From NCBI RefSeq assembly GCF_006442545.2, contig NZ_CP083952.1, positions 5,371,501-5,435,500 on the forward strand: DNA of 64,000 nt, written 5' to 3'. Under the pieces are notes generated by a model. The model was not told where the DNA came from. It saw nothing but the letters and a program-made list of their open reading frames with translations, and made no database searches. Both the position numbers and the translations under genes were made by a program. Origin of the DNA: Mesorhizobium sp. B2-1-8 (GTDB lineage: Bacteria; Pseudomonadota; Alphaproteobacteria; Rhizobiales; Rhizobiaceae). Shown piece by piece: positions 27,718 to 37,947 of this stretch (position 1 is its first letter; every line of letters begins with the position of its first letter).

Positions 27718-29487
27718 TCAGGCGGAAATCAGTGCCTTGCCGGCAGCAGCCAGGCTTTCGGCGCCGTCGATGACGCGCTCCTTCAAAGCGCTGACTTCGC
27801 CAAGCAGGTTTTCGGCGAAGAAGCGGCAAAGCGCGATGCGGCCCTGGTCGGCAAGAGCGGCCCGCGCCAGATAGGCGCCGCCGGCGGCAAGCGAGATCAG
27901 CCGCAGATACGGCGTGGCGCCAGCCAGCGCCTTGTCCGTTTCTCCATCAGCCGACAATTTCTGCAGGAAGCGCGTTGCTTGCCTCAAATTGGAGAGCGCC
28001 TGATCGAGAGCATCGGCGGTGCGGCCAAAACCTTCGAGGTTCGACGTTCGCACCGCATTGGCGATACCAGCCAGTTCGTCGATATAGCCATGCACGTGCT
28101 CGCCGCCACCGAGCGGCAGCTTGCGCATCACCAGATCGATCGCCTGGATGCCGTTGGTGCCCTCATAGATCGGCGCGATGCGGGCGTCGCGGTAGAGCGC
28201 GGCCGCACCGGTTTCCTCGATGAAGCCCATGCCGCCATGCACCTGGACGCCAAGCGAGGCGACTTCCACGCCGACATCGGTGGAAAACGCCTTGGCGAGC
28301 GGCGTCAAGAGATTGGCACGGTCGCGCCAATGCGCCGCCTCGTCACCGGACGACACGCGCGCGAGATCGATGGCGTGGGCGCAGGAATAGCTGATGGCGC
28401 GGGCGATCTGTGTCAGCGCCTTCATCGTCAGAAGATTGCGCTGCACGTCCGGGTGATGGACGATCGGCGCCATGCCGGCGCCACCAAAGTTTGCCGCCTT
28501 GCCCTGACGCCGGTCATTGGCATAGGCGATCGCTTTCTGGGTCGCGGCTTCCGCGACAGCGACGCCCTGCATGCCGACGCAAAGCCGCGCATTGTTCATC
28601 ATGGTGAACATGCAGGAGAGGCCCTTGTTCTCTTCGCCGATCAGCCAGCCGATGGCGCCCGGCTTGGCGCCCTGGAAACCATCGCCATAGATCATGGTGC
28701 AGGTCGGCGAGGCATGGATACCGAGCTTGTGCTCGAGGCCGGAACAGAAGACGTCGTTGCGGGCGCCCAGCGTGCCATCGTCGCCGACCAGGAATTTCGG
28801 CACCAGGAACAGCGAGATGCCGCGCGTTCCGGCCGGCGCATCGGGCAGCCGCGCCAGCACCAGATGGACGATGTTGTCGGTGAAATCGTGCTCGCCATAG
28901 GTGATGAAAATCTTCTGGCCGAAGATGCGGTAGGTGCCGTCGCCGGCCGGCTCGGCGCGGGCGCGCAGGGCGGCGAGGTCGGAGCCGGCCTGCGGCTCGG
29001 TCAGGTTCATCGTGCCCATCCATTCGCCGGAGACGAGCTTTGCCAGATATTTGGCCTTGAGTTCCTCGGAGGCGTGCTTGTCCAGCGCTTCGACCGCGCC
29101 CATGGTCAGCGTCGGGCCGATGCCGAACGCCATGGCAGCCGAATTCCACATTTCGAGCGCGGCGACGCCGAGCATGGTCGGCAACGCCTGGCCGCCATAT
29201 TCCTCAGGCCCGGAAAGCGCGTTCCAGCCGCCATCGATCCAGCGGCGATAGAGTTCCTTCCAGCCCGGCGGCGTGGTGACCGCGGCATCTTTCAACACGG
29301 CGCCTTGTTCGTCGCCGATCTTGTAAAGGGGTGCCACCTCCTCGGTGGCGAAACGGCCTGCCTCGCCAAGGACGGCATCGACCAGATCCTCGCCGAGATC
29401 GCCGAACGCTCCGGCATCGAGGGCCGATTTCATGCCGGCCACGTGCTTCAGGGTGAACGCGATATCCTCGACCGGTGCCCGATACAT
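27718..29487 (-). CDS. Acyl-CoA dehydrogenase (long type)
   Basis: A 589-residue flavoenzyme. It begins MYRAPVEDIAFTLKHV, a typical start of the long acyl-CoA dehydrogenases of Proteobacteria. FAD/substrate motif: MGTMNLTEPQAGSDLAALR. The catalytic Glu is in PIYEGTNGIQAIDL. A C-terminal extension of about 130 residues is normal for this subgroup. It oxidises an acyl-CoA to the enoyl-CoA for the downstream hydratase. Chain-length preference cannot be read from the sequence. Confidence 0.94.
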   Translation of the reverse strand: MYRAPVEDIAFTLKHVAGMKSALDAGAFGDLGEDLVDAVLGEAGRFATEEVAPLYKIGDEQGAVLKDAAVTTPPGWKELYRRWIDGGWNALSGPEEYGGQALPTMLGVAALEMWNSAAMAFGIGPTLTMGAVEALDKHASEELKAKYLAKLVSGEWMGTMNLTEPQAGSDLAALRARAEPAGDGTYRIFGQKIFITYGEHDFTDNIVHLVLARLPDAPAGTRGISLFLVPKFLVGDDGTLGARNDVFCSGLEHKLGIHASPTCTMIYGDGFQGAKPGAIGWLIGEENKGLSCMFTMMNNARLCVGMQGVAVAEAATQKAIAYANDRRQGKAANFGGAGMAPIVHHPDVQRNLLTMKALTQIARAISYSCAHAIDLARVSSGDEAAHWRDRANLLTPLAKAFSTDVGVEVASLGVQVHGGMGFIEETGAAALYRDARIAPIYEGTNGIQAIDLVMRKLPLGGGEHVHGYIDELAGIANAVRTSNLEGFGRTADALDQALSNLRQATRFLQKLSADGETDKALAGATPYLRLISLAAGGAYLARAALADQGRIALCRFFAENLLGEVSALKERVIDGAESLAAAGKALISA

Positions 29488-29646
29488 GCCGCTCGATCCT
29501 CCTGATGCACCGGCCTCGCCGACCCTAGAGCCAGTGCCGCCGCAAAACCATCCGCCTTTGGGCGGTCTCCCACCTTCTTTTTACGTAAACGTCAAACTTT
29601 GTCACGTGGATTTTGCAATCGGGCTGGCCCGTACTAAATTGGACCG

Positions 29647-29931
29647 ATGCCGGATCAAATCGACCGGCAACAGAAAACCAGCCGGAACACTCCCATGCTT
29701 GCCAGACCTGACGCCCATCGCTGTATCGAATGCGGCCTGCCCTACCGAGCAGCGGGGTTTTCCTACTATCACGGCGAGGTGGCAAACGGCGCCGCCTACT
29801 GGTCGGATCGCGGCATATTGTGCTCGCCGCAATGCTCGCTTGCTCATCAGCGCAAGCGCGCTGCAGAGGGCACGCTGCGGCAAGAGCCTGCGCCTGACCC
29901 GTTTGAATTTCAGCCGTTCAGCCGGCGGTAA
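29647..29931 (+). CDS. Small zinc-ribbon-like protein, unknown
   Basis: A 94-residue protein with two cysteine pairs, CIECGLPY near residue 27 and CSPQCSLAHQRKR near residue 58, which could bind one zinc. The segment between (YYHGEVANGAAYWSDRG) resembles small Zn-finger proteins of unknown role. The start is uncertain: an ATG at 29695 would drop 16 residues. Neither start has a strong ribosome site. I do not recognise a characterised family. Confidence 0.55.
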   Translation: MPDQIDRQQKTSRNTPMLARPDAHRCIECGLPYRAAGFSYYHGEVANGAAYWSDRGILCSPQCSLAHQRKRAAEGTLRQEPAPDPFEFQPFSRR

Positions 29932-29950
29932 ATGCTGGGCCGGAAAAGAC

Positions 29951-30145
29951 ATGATGCCAAACAAGCAGGCCGCTATTGCCCGTGCCCAATCAGCGCTGCC
30001 CTCCACTGGCGAGGCCGCAGTCATGCGCCTTTCAATCGAGGATCAGATCGCCTTGGCGGAGGCGATTTTGAATCCGCCCGAACCGAATGAAGCGCTGCGC
30101 GCAGCCGCCAATGCTTACAAACGGCTCGTCGTGGATTCCCGATAA
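29951..30145 (+). CDS. DUF1778-like antitoxin fragment lacking the DNA-binding part
   Basis: A 64-residue ORF. The C-terminal half (LSIEDQIALAEAILNPPEPN, then EALRAAANAYKRLV) matches the tail of DUF1778/TacA antitoxins, which wraps the GNAT toxin. The N-terminal half does not resemble the ribbon-helix-helix domain of that family, and no GNAT toxin gene follows. It is probably a decayed antitoxin or a tail-only derivative. Two ATGs (29951 and 29954) are in frame. Confidence 0.55.
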   Translation: MMPNKQAAIARAQSALPSTGEAAVMRLSIEDQIALAEAILNPPEPNEALRAAANAYKRLVVDSR

Positions 30146-30257
30146 ATTTCGCGCTTGCCAGCTATCCGGCAAAGGCCGCGTCGACCCTGCCTCTTCCCGA
30201 AGCATTTCCTTAACCATAGCGGTCCAGGATTGCCTTTGAACAACGGGGATTCCCTGT

Positions 30258-31427
30258 TTGAAAAGGACGGCGTGTTTCCTTCGCCGCACAGCGCTTCTCG
30301 TTCTTGCGGCGACAATGGCGCTGTCGATGGCGGCAAAAGCTTCGGACTTCTCCGAGCCATGGAAGAGCGCCGACCGCGCGCTCGTCGTCGACGCCTACGA
30401 GTACAATTCCATCGACTGGGCGCAACTTGCCACGGACAAGCGCGTCGTCGCCTTCATCAACAAGGCGTCCGACGGCATGCCGCCGCCCTATTTCTGTTTC
30501 GGAAGCGACGCCGATGTAAAGCTTTGCAAGGCGCTGTGGAAACGCCATGCGGTGACGCGCGAATTGTTCCAGACACGCAGGGTCGTTGCCAAGGCGCTCG
30601 GCATGAAATGGGGCGCCTATCACCTCGCCCGTCCTGGCAATCCGGTCGAGCAGGCCAACAATTTCCTCGATCTCGCCGACCCCGCGCCTGACGATCTCAT
30701 GGCCCTCGACATCGAAGGCGTCGATCCTTCGCAATGGATGTCGCTCGACGACGCCGAGGAGTTCGCGCGTCAGGTGCATCGGCGCGTCGGCCGCTTCCCG
30801 GTGCTCTACACCAACGGCAAGACCGCCCAGTACATCGCCGACAACCGCTACAAATACCGGCTCCTGTCGCGGCTGCCGCTTTGGTACGCGCGCTACAAGC
30901 CTGACATCGACGTGCATTTTCCGATGGGCAACTGGCAGGGCTATACACTCTGGCAGTTCTCGGCGCAGGCCAATTGCGGCCGCTTCCGTTGCCCCTACAG
31001 GGTTGCCGGCACGCCCAACAATATCGACGTCAACGTAGCACCCACGGATGCCGGCACGCTGCGCCAGCAATGGCCTTTTGGCGGGCTGATCGACGTGCCG
31101 TCCGACTATCTTGCCAGCGTGCCGGTGCCGCTCTCGCGGGAAGCCGCACTGGCCGGCAAGGCGACCATCATCTATGCCGATGTGGCGACGCCGCCGACAT
31201 TCGAGGAAATGGCCGCCGTGATCGGTTCGCGCTGGTCGAAATTTCGCGACGGGTTCCGTATGCCTGTCGTAAAGACCGTGCCGCGACGGCCCGGCTTCGG
31301 CATTGTCCAATATGTCGCCTGGAAGCGGGCCGGGCAGCGCTCGCCCGAACAGCTCGACGCCGCCTTTGCCGCGGCCGCCGACCCGCTGAGCACGGCCTCG
31401 ACCGAACTCGATCGTAGCCACCGGTAA
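30258..31427 (+). CDS. GH25 family muramidase, exported
   Basis: A 389-residue lysozyme-like protein. A signal peptide (residues 1-28, RRTALLVLAATMALSMAAKA) is followed by the GH25 barrel: VVDAYEYNSIDWAQL, AYHLARPGNPVEQANNF, then LMALDIEGVDPSQW, which holds the Asp-x-Glu pair. Next come GRFPVLYTNGKTAQYI and GYTLWQFS. GH25 enzymes cleave peptidoglycan between N-acetylmuramic acid and N-acetylglucosamine. About 150 C-terminal residues are outside the barrel and unassigned. The start is TTG at 30258, with GGGG nearby; no ATG keeps the signal peptide. Confidence 0.85.
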   Translation: MKRTACFLRRTALLVLAATMALSMAAKASDFSEPWKSADRALVVDAYEYNSIDWAQLATDKRVVAFINKASDGMPPPYFCFGSDADVKLCKALWKRHAVTRELFQTRRVVAKALGMKWGAYHLARPGNPVEQANNFLDLADPAPDDLMALDIEGVDPSQWMSLDDAEEFARQVHRRVGRFPVLYTNGKTAQYIADNRYKYRLLSRLPLWYARYKPDIDVHFPMGNWQGYTLWQFSAQANCGRFRCPYRVAGTPNNIDVNVAPTDAGTLRQQWPFGGLIDVPSDYLASVPVPLSREAALAGKATIIYADVATPPTFEEMAAVIGSRWSKFRDGFRMPVVKTVPRRPGFGIVQYVAWKRAGQRSPEQLDAAFAAAADPLSTASTELDRSHR

Positions 31428-31446
31428 CCGCCACCAGGTCGGAACT

Positions 31447-32724
31447 TCAGCCTGCCTGCTCGCGCGCCACGGCCTGCCAGCCGATGTCACGGCGGCAGAA
31501 CCCGTCCGGCCAGTCTATGCGGTCGAGCGCGGCATAGACCCGCGCCTGCGCCTCGCCGACCGTGGCGCCGGTCGCCGTGACGTTGAGCACACGACCGCCA
31601 TTGGCAACCAGCGCGCCGCCATTGATGGCGGTACCGGCATGGAAAATCTCGACGCCTTCGCCCCCGGCGTCCTCGACGCCGCGGATGACGGAGCCTTTCT
31701 CCGGTGTACCGGGATAGCCCCTCGCCGCCATCACAACGGTCAGCGCCGCCTCGTCGCGCCAGCGCACGGAGGTATGCGCAAGCTGGCCGTCGACGGCGGC
31801 GTTGAGCAGCACCAGAAGATCGTCCTTCAGCCGCATCATCAGCACCTGGCATTCCGGATCGCCGAAACGGGTGTTGTATTCGATCAGCTTCGGTCCGTTT
31901 TCCGTGATCATCAGCCCGGCGAACAGAATGCCGGCGAACGGCGCGCCTGATGCAGCCATGCCGCGCATGGTCGGCTCGATGATCTCGCGCATGGTGCGCT
32001 CGATCATGTCAGGCGTCATCACCGGGGCCGGCGAATAGGCGCCCATGCCGCCTGTGTTGGGGCCGACGTCGCCGTCGCCGACGCGCTTGTGGTCCTGCGC
32101 GGTGCCGAAGGGAAGCGCCGTCGTGCCGTCACAGAGGCAGAAGAAGCTCGCCTCCTCGCCGGTCATGAATTCCTCGATCACCACCTCCGCGCCGGCGGCA
32201 CCGAACGATCCATCGAAACAGGCATCGAGTGCCGCCTGTGCTTCAGCCATCGTCATGGCGACGGTGACGCCCTTGCCGGCTGCGAGCCCGTCGGCCTTGA
32301 TGACGATCGGCGCGCCGGTCTTCTCGACATAGGCCTTGGCGGAGGCCAGGTCGCCGAACCGGCCATAGGCGGCGGTCGGGATGTTATACCGGGCGCAGAG
32401 ATCCTTGGTAAAACCCTTAGAGCCTTCCAGCCGCGCGGCGGCCTTCGAAGGCCCGAAGACGCGGATGTTTTCGGCGCGCAGATCATCGGCAATGCCGGCG
32501 ACCAGCGGCCCTTCCGGGCCAACCACGACGAGATCGATTTTTTTCTCGCGGCAGAAGGCGGCTACGGCGCCGTGATGGGCAATATCCAGCTTCACCAGTT
32601 CGGCCTCGCTGCCGATGCCCGGATTGCCGGGCGCCGCGTAGAGCTTGGTCAGCAGCGGCGAAGCGGCGATCTTCCAGCCCAGCGCATGTTCGCGGCCGCC
32701 GGAGCCGAGAAGAAGAACGTTCAT
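31447..32724 (-). CDS. purD: Phosphoribosylamine-glycine ligase (GAR synthetase)
   Basis: A 425-residue ATP-grasp enzyme, the second step of de novo purine synthesis. Start: [20 protein letters not shown]. Motifs: [59 protein letters not shown] and [15 protein letters not shown]. Length is normal. The ATG at 32722-32724 is preferred over a 23-residue upstream extension. Confidence 0.97.
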   Translation of the reverse strand: MNVLLLGSGGREHALGWKIAASPLLTKLYAAPGNPGIGSEAELVKLDIAHHGAVAAFCREKKIDLVVVGPEGPLVAGIADDLRAENIRVFGPSKAAARLEGSKGFTKDLCARYNIPTAAYGRFGDLASAKAYVEKTGAPIVIKADGLAAGKGVTVAMTMAEAQAALDACFDGSFGAAGAEVVIEEFMTGEEASFFCLCDGTTALPFGTAQDHKRVGDGDVGPNTGGMGAYSPAPVMTPDMIERTMREIIEPTMRGMAASGAPFAGILFAGLMITENGPKLIEYNTRFGDPECQVLMMRLKDDLLVLLNAAVDGQLAHTSVRWRDEAALTVVMAARGYPGTPEKGSVIRGVEDAGGEGVEIFHAGTAINGGALVANGGRVLNVTATGATVGEAQARVYAALDRIDWPDGFCRRDIGWQAVAREQAG

Positions 32725-32841
32725 AGCCACCTCTTGATACCGACTATCCCACAGAGAGAACAATCCGCTATTGCTCTCTGGACGACGGGTCAAGGCATCA
32801 GGGTGGATTGATCGGAATTGCGCACGGGAACGTTATCCCTG

Positions 32842-32881
32842 CCAGAACAGGGGGCGCCGGCCACCGGCGCTCCTATTCTGG
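32842..32881. terminator. Stem-loop beyond the PhyH gene
   Basis: A long hairpin with outer arms CCAGAA/TTCTGG and inner arms GCGCCGG/CCGGCGC, starting 7 bases past the PhyH stop. No T-tract is seen, so it may act as a 3' stabiliser instead of an intrinsic terminator. Confidence 0.55.
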
Positions 32882-32888
32882 CTCTCGT

Positions 32889-33710
32889 TCAGCCCTGGTG
32901 GACCACCGGAAACCAATCCTCGCGCAGCTTCTGCCCCGGCTGCATGCCATGGCCATGGTAGGGCGGCGAGGTGCGGCCCGGCCGCTCGACATAATGGGCA
33001 TCGTCGCCGACCCAGCGCAGCGACAGCGCCCGGCGCCGTGCCGCGGTCATATTGCCGCGCGCGCCGTGCGCCGTCCTGAAGTCGAACAGGATGGCGTCGC
33101 CCGGCTCCATCTCCCATTCGAGAACCTTCATCGATGGATCCTTGTCGGGATCCGGCACCGGACGATAATCGCCTTCGGCGGCGTAGAAATTGCCGTCGTC
33201 CAGCCAGCGTACCGGCAGGATCATCTTGTCCCATTTGTGGGAGCCGGCGATCAGGCGCAGCGTCGCCTCCTTCACCGGATCGATTGGAATCCAGAAGCTC
33301 ACCGTCTGCTGGCCGTCGACAAAATAGTAGGGGATGTCCTGGTGCCACGGCGTCGGCTTCTGCGTACCAGGTTCCTTGACCAGGACATGGTCGTGGAAGA
33401 ACTGCGCGGTGCGCGACCGCATCACCGCGGCTGCCAGTCGCGCAGCAGGCGATTCGCGCACCAGCTTGACGAATTCGGGGATGCGCTCCCAATTGCAGTA
33501 ATCGTCGAAGAAACTGCCGCGGCCATTGGCGATGTCGGACGCCGTGGCGCTGCGGTTCTGCATGTTGCGCTCGATGCCGGTGGCAATCGTCTCGACCCAG
33601 CCCTTGAAGGCGCCACGGATGCAGACCGCGCCGTCACGCTGGTAGTCGGCGATTGTCTGCGCATCGATGATTTCGGTGTCGATTGCCCGTGTAGCGGTTT
33701 GGGAAGCCAT
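32889..33710 (-). CDS. Phytanoyl-CoA dioxygenase (PhyH) family protein
   Basis: A 273-residue Fe(II)/2-oxoglutarate-dependent dioxygenase. The iron ligands are H123 and D125 in TPWHQDIPYYF and H215 in DFRTAHGARGN; the 2-oxoglutarate Arg is likely in RRRALSLRW. The substrate is unknown; relatives hydroxylate ectoine, phosphonates or secondary metabolites. It is divergent from a LysR regulator gene, which probably controls it. Confidence 0.9.
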   Translation of the reverse strand: MASQTATRAIDTEIIDAQTIADYQRDGAVCIRGAFKGWVETIATGIERNMQNRSATASDIANGRGSFFDDYCNWERIPEFVKLVRESPAARLAAAVMRSRTAQFFHDHVLVKEPGTQKPTPWHQDIPYYFVDGQQTVSFWIPIDPVKEATLRLIAGSHKWDKMILPVRWLDDGNFYAAEGDYRPVPDPDKDPSMKVLEWEMEPGDAILFDFRTAHGARGNMTAARRRALSLRWVGDDAHYVERPGRTSPPYHGHGMQPGQKLREDWFPVVHQG

Positions 33711-33800
33711 GATGTCCTCCTTTCAGGATCGAGGCGACTATCGCAACGGCCGCTCATCCAGTAAAATAATAACTTCTCATCTGGCACATAGGTTTTGACT

Positions 33801-34712
33801 ATGAGTCTGACGCTCACGCAATTGCGCTATCTCATCGCCGTCGCCCGCCATGGCAGTGTCACGGGCGCGGCCCGGGCGCTGAACATTTCGCAGCCGTCGA
33901 TTTCGGTGGCGATCGATGCCATCGAAAAGGATTTCGACCAGAAACTGTTCGTGCGCCAGCGGGGAAGCGGTGTTTCGCTCACCTCCTTCGGTCGTGTCGC
34001 CGTGGCAAAGGCCAGACAGGTTCTTGCCGAGACGGACGAACTCCTGGGCCTGGGGAAGGTCAACTCGGCGATCGGCGGCGAACTGGTGCTCGGTTGCTTC
34101 GAGGATCTGGCGCCCTATTTCGCGCCGGGCCTCATCCGCGCCTTTTCCGAACGCCATCCGGCGGTCGCCGTCATCATCCGCGACGAGACGTTCGAGACGC
34201 TCGGGCGACGCCTGGCGGACGCCGCCGTCGATCTCGGCCTTAGCTACGATCTCGGCCTGCCGTCGCATTTCGCCCGCATCCTGCTGCATGAGCTGCGGCC
34301 GCATGCGCTGTTGCCGGCGGGCCATGCACTGGCGAACCGCCCCGAGGTCAGCCTGGCGGATCTGGCCGCCTACCCGCTGATCACGACCGACCAGCCGCAT
34401 AGCTGGCAGCATATGCTCGACCTGTTTCGCAGCCGTGGCCTGTCGCCCGTCGCCGACATGCGTACAAGCTCCTTCGAACTCCAGCGCAGCATGGTGGCCA
34501 ACGGCTTCGGCGTCGCGGTCAGCTATACCCGCCCGCATGGCGACCACAGCTATGACGGCTTGCGCCTCGTCTGCAAACCGCTGTCGGATCCGCTGCCCAT
34601 GCAGCGCATCATCCTCACCCACGATACGCATCAGCGCGTGTCGAATGCGGCGCTGGCTTTCATCGAGGTGGCGAAAGTCTGGTTTTCCACACGCGACATC
34701 TTCACCTCCTGA
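33801..34712 (+). CDS. LysR family transcriptional regulator
   Basis: A 303-residue regulator. Residues 1-60 hold the winged HTH: TLTQLRYLIAVARHGSVTGA and ALNISQPSISVAIDAIEKDF. The rest is the periplasmic-binding-like effector domain (GELVLGCFEDLAPYFAPGL). It is divergent from the PhyH gene, with 90 bases between starts that contain an AT-rich stretch (AAAATAATAACTT) likely to be the shared promoter region. The inducer is unknown. Confidence 0.93.
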   Translation: MSLTLTQLRYLIAVARHGSVTGAARALNISQPSISVAIDAIEKDFDQKLFVRQRGSGVSLTSFGRVAVAKARQVLAETDELLGLGKVNSAIGGELVLGCFEDLAPYFAPGLIRAFSERHPAVAVIIRDETFETLGRRLADAAVDLGLSYDLGLPSHFARILLHELRPHALLPAGHALANRPEVSLADLAAYPLITTDQPHSWQHMLDLFRSRGLSPVADMRTSSFELQRSMVANGFGVAVSYTRPHGDHSYDGLRLVCKPLSDPLPMQRIILTHDTHQRVSNAALAFIEVAKVWFSTRDIFTS

Positions 34713-34774
34713 CGGGTTGACGGACGCTGCTGCCCTGCTTGCCGCTTGACGGTTTCCATCGCTGCTGCCACTCC

Positions 34775-35764
34775 ATGTCAATGGAACCTGTCCAGTCGAA
34801 AGCGTCCCAGGGCCGCGTCGCCGATGCACCCAACGGCCATTGGGTCTACCGCGTGCTGCCGCGCGCGATCTGGCCCTATGCGCAACTTGCGCGATGGGAC
34901 AGGCCGATCGGCTGGCAGTTGCTTTTGTGGCCATGCTGGTGGTCGGCCGCACTCGCGGCGAGCGCCTATCCCCGGCCTGGCGACCCGCTGCTTTCGCTGC
35001 TGCCGGCGCCACTCTATCTCGTGCTGTTCCTGATTGGTGCCATCGCCATGCGCGGCGCCGGCTGCACCTATAATGACATTGTCGACGAAGACATCGACAA
35101 CCAGGTCGAACGCACCCGCTCGCGCCCGCTGCCATCAGGCCAGACCACGCGCAGGCGAGCCTGGCTGTTTCTTGTGCTGCAGGCTCTGGTCGGTCTGGCG
35201 GTGCTCTTGCAGTTCAACAGCTTCGCCATTCTGCTCGGCATCTGCTCGCTGGCGATCGTGGCCGTCTATCCGTTCATGAAGCGGATAACCAACTGGCCGC
35301 AACTGTTTCTCGGTTTTGCCTTTTCCTGGGGCGCGCTGATGGGATGGGCGGTCGAGTTCGGTGATCTCGATGGCCCCGCCATCATGCTCTATATCGGTTC
35401 GATCCTGTGGGTGATCGGCTATGATACGATCTATGCCCACCAGGACAAGGAAGACGATGCCATTGTCGGCGTGCGCTCGACGGCACGGCTGTTCGGCGAC
35501 AACACCAAGGCGTGGCTCGCAGGGCTTTATGGCGGCACGCTGATCTGCTTCGCCATCGCCTTCGCCTCGGCGCAGGCCCCGGTCGTGGCGCTGGCGGGAC
35601 TGATCGCCGCCGGTGCCCATTTGGCCCGGCAGATCGCTGTGCTGGATATCGACGATCCGGACCAGTGCCTGCGGCTGTTCCGGTCGAACAACCAGGTCGG
35701 CTGGCTGATCTTCCTCGGCCTGATCGGCGGCGCGCTGTGGGTGGCGCTGAAGCCGCTGGTTTAG
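34775..35764 (+). CDS. ubiA: 4-hydroxybenzoate polyprenyltransferase
   Basis: A 329-residue membrane prenyltransferase of ubiquinone synthesis that joins a polyprenyl chain to 4-hydroxybenzoate. The first aspartate motif is CTYNDIVDEDIDNQVERTRS, and the second YDTIYAHQDKEDDAIVG. About eight hydrophobic segments follow. The polyprenyl chain would come from the synthase at 51-52 kb. The ATG at 34775 was chosen; a second ATG at 34781 is also possible and no ribosome site decides. Confidence 0.95.
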   Translation: MSMEPVQSKASQGRVADAPNGHWVYRVLPRAIWPYAQLARWDRPIGWQLLLWPCWWSAALAASAYPRPGDPLLSLLPAPLYLVLFLIGAIAMRGAGCTYNDIVDEDIDNQVERTRSRPLPSGQTTRRRAWLFLVLQALVGLAVLLQFNSFAILLGICSLAIVAVYPFMKRITNWPQLFLGFAFSWGALMGWAVEFGDLDGPAIMLYIGSILWVIGYDTIYAHQDKEDDAIVGVRSTARLFGDNTKAWLAGLYGGTLICFAIAFASAQAPVVALAGLIAAGAHLARQIAVLDIDDPDQCLRLFRSNNQVGWLIFLGLIGGALWVALKPLV

Positions 35765-35841
35765 GCCATTGACTCGAGAAGCCGAGTTACACGGTAGAGC
35801 CATGCCAGATCATGCCGCCGACCATGCGGCTTCCGGTGCGG

Positions 35842-37695
35842 TCAGTTGATTTCTTCAGGGATAAACCCGCCAATCTGGCGCTTCCACAGACGGGCAAACA
35901 GGCCGTCCTGTTCGACGAGTTCATCCAGCCTGCCTTCTTCCACGATGCGCCCGTGATCGAGCACGACAATGCGGTCCATACTCGCAATGGTTGACAGCCT
36001 GTGGGCGATGGCGATTACCGTCTTTCCCTCCATCACCAGACTGAGCCTTTCCTGAATAGCGGCTTCGGATTCGCTGTCGAGGGCAGAGGTGGCTTCGTCC
36101 AACACCAGGAGCGGCGCATCCTTGAGCAGCACGCGCGCGATGGCGATGCGCTGCCGCTGACCTCCGGAGAGCTTGATGCCACGGTCGCCGACAAAGGCGT
36201 CATAACCCTTGCGCCCCTCGCCATCGCTAAGATCGGTAATGAAGGCGTCGGCTTTCGCAATCTGTGCCGCCTGCTCGATTTCGCCCAGTGTCGCTTCGGG
36301 CCGACCATAGCGGATATTGTCGCCGACCGAACGGTGCAGCAGCGCCACATCCTGAGCGATCACGCCGATCGCACGACGGAGGCTCGCTTGCGTAACCGTG
36401 CCGATGTCTTGTCAATCGATGGAGATCTTACCGTCTCCGATGTCGTAGAAACGCAGCAACAAGCTTACCAGCGTGGTCTTGCCTGCGCCGGAAAGACCGA
36501 CCAAGCCGACCTTCTCGCCGGGCTGGATCGTCAGCGATAGGTTGTCGATGACGGGCTTGCCGGGCCTGTATGCGAAGTAGACGCCTTCGAAACGGATCTC
36601 CCCTTCGTTGACCGCCAGTTCCGTCGCTTCCGGCTGGTCGGTAATCGTAGGCGGGGTGGTGAGAACGGGCATAGCGTCCTTGATGGTGCCTACAGCCTGG
36701 AAAATCTGCTGGCCCATTTGCAGAAAGGTAAACGTATGCCCCGATAACCGCTGGAGGATATAGACCGCGCCGACGAACTGTCCGATCGTGATGAAACCTT
36801 TGACGAGCCCTGAGAGACCAATCGAAAGCATCGCGAGCCAGAGCACCATGTTAAGCGCCACTACGGTCAGTTCCGATGTGCGGTAGATGCGCTGTTCCAT
36901 ATGCTGGGTGTGGACGGCCTTCAGGATGATGCCGCGCACGGCGCCGGCTTCGCTGTCCTCCGCCGCGAATTGCTTGATCATTTGCATGTTGGCGTAGAGA
37001 TCGGTGATAGCGCCGGCTACCAGACTGCGTTGCTTAGCGGTTTTACGCGACCGTTCGACAAATATCGGCGCCATCCTGACGGCAATCGCCACGTTGAGTG
37101 CGATCCAAACAATGACCGGCAGGGCGAGTTGCCAGGAAAGGGTGGTCAGCAGGACGACGGAGCCGGCCATCTGCAGCAGGAAACGCGGTATGAACTGAAA
37201 GGCGGCAATGATCTGCTGCTGGACGGCCGAGGCTACCTGCGACAGGCGCGACGCGACCTGGCCGGCAAAGAGGTCGTGGAAAAACGCGATATCCTGTCGC
37301 TCAACTGCCTTGTGACCCTGCCACTGGATGGCGGCCGGCATGGCGACGCCAAGCGTATGCGAGTTGAGAGTGTTCAGAAGAAAGGAGGCAACCGGCATCG
37401 CCGGAAAAATCAGAAGACCGAGGAAAGTCAGGAGCGGCCATTCGTTGCGCAGGAAGGCGGAAGCACCCTGTTGTGTCACGCCATCGACGATGACGGAAAG
37501 TCCCCAGACGATCGTCAGGTTGATCGCCTCGATTGCCATGGAAGAAAGGGCGAGCGCGACCAGCACACCCCTGAACATCCAAATGAAGTGCAAGAGAACC
37601 GCCACCGGCCCTGTCGCTAGCAGCGGCTGGTAAGGAATATCGAGCGGCTGGATTAAAGTCTCAAATCGACGATAGATCGCATCTGAAATCGACAT
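35842..37695 (-). pseudogene. ABC exporter (permease-ATPase fusion) interrupted by an in-frame stop
   Basis: Read through, this encodes a single ~617-residue half-transporter: six membrane helices, then the ATPase domain. The first part (37695-36412) ends just after Walker A (VGLSGAGKTTLVS) at the stop in ISID*. The next codons, in the same frame, continue the protein: QDIGTVTQASLRRAIGVIAQ, then the signature LSGGQRQRIAIARVLL, Walker B LLVLDEATSALD and the H-loop AIAHRLSTIA. The change is one TGA codon at 36412-36414 where Gly (GGA) is expected. Termination before the signature motif and Walker B should abolish ATPase activity. An internal GTG at 36363 could start a fragment. Confidence 0.88.
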
Positions 37696-37890
37696 AAGAC
37701 CATTTGTACAGAAAACCGCGAAAATGAGACAGGACCTTAACGTCCCTGCGGCAGTCTCACTTGAACACGACAAATGTCCGATTTTTGTGGCTCTGTGCGA
37801 TAGCACCTCCGGCCGTCTTCGTGCGGTGTCGCGGCGTTACACCAGGCCGGCTGCCTGATCTCCTTGGCCTCGGCGGCACGTGTGGATAGC

Positions 37891-37918
37891 ACCGAGGCCG
37901 CTACACAGCGGCCTCGGT
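37891..37918. terminator. Strong stem-loop after the DUF6101 gene
   Basis: Perfect 12-base arms (ACCGAGGCCGCT at 37891-37902, complement at 37907-37918) around ACAC, 30 bases past the stop of the leftward DUF6101 gene. There is no T-run, but the stem is very stable. Confidence 0.6.
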
Positions 37919-37947
37919 GTCTCGACGATCCGGAACCCGGATGACGC

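Noticed and set aside
27979..29505. 508-residue plus-strand frame
   Set aside because: Antisense to the acyl-CoA dehydrogenase, whose motifs are clear; shadow.
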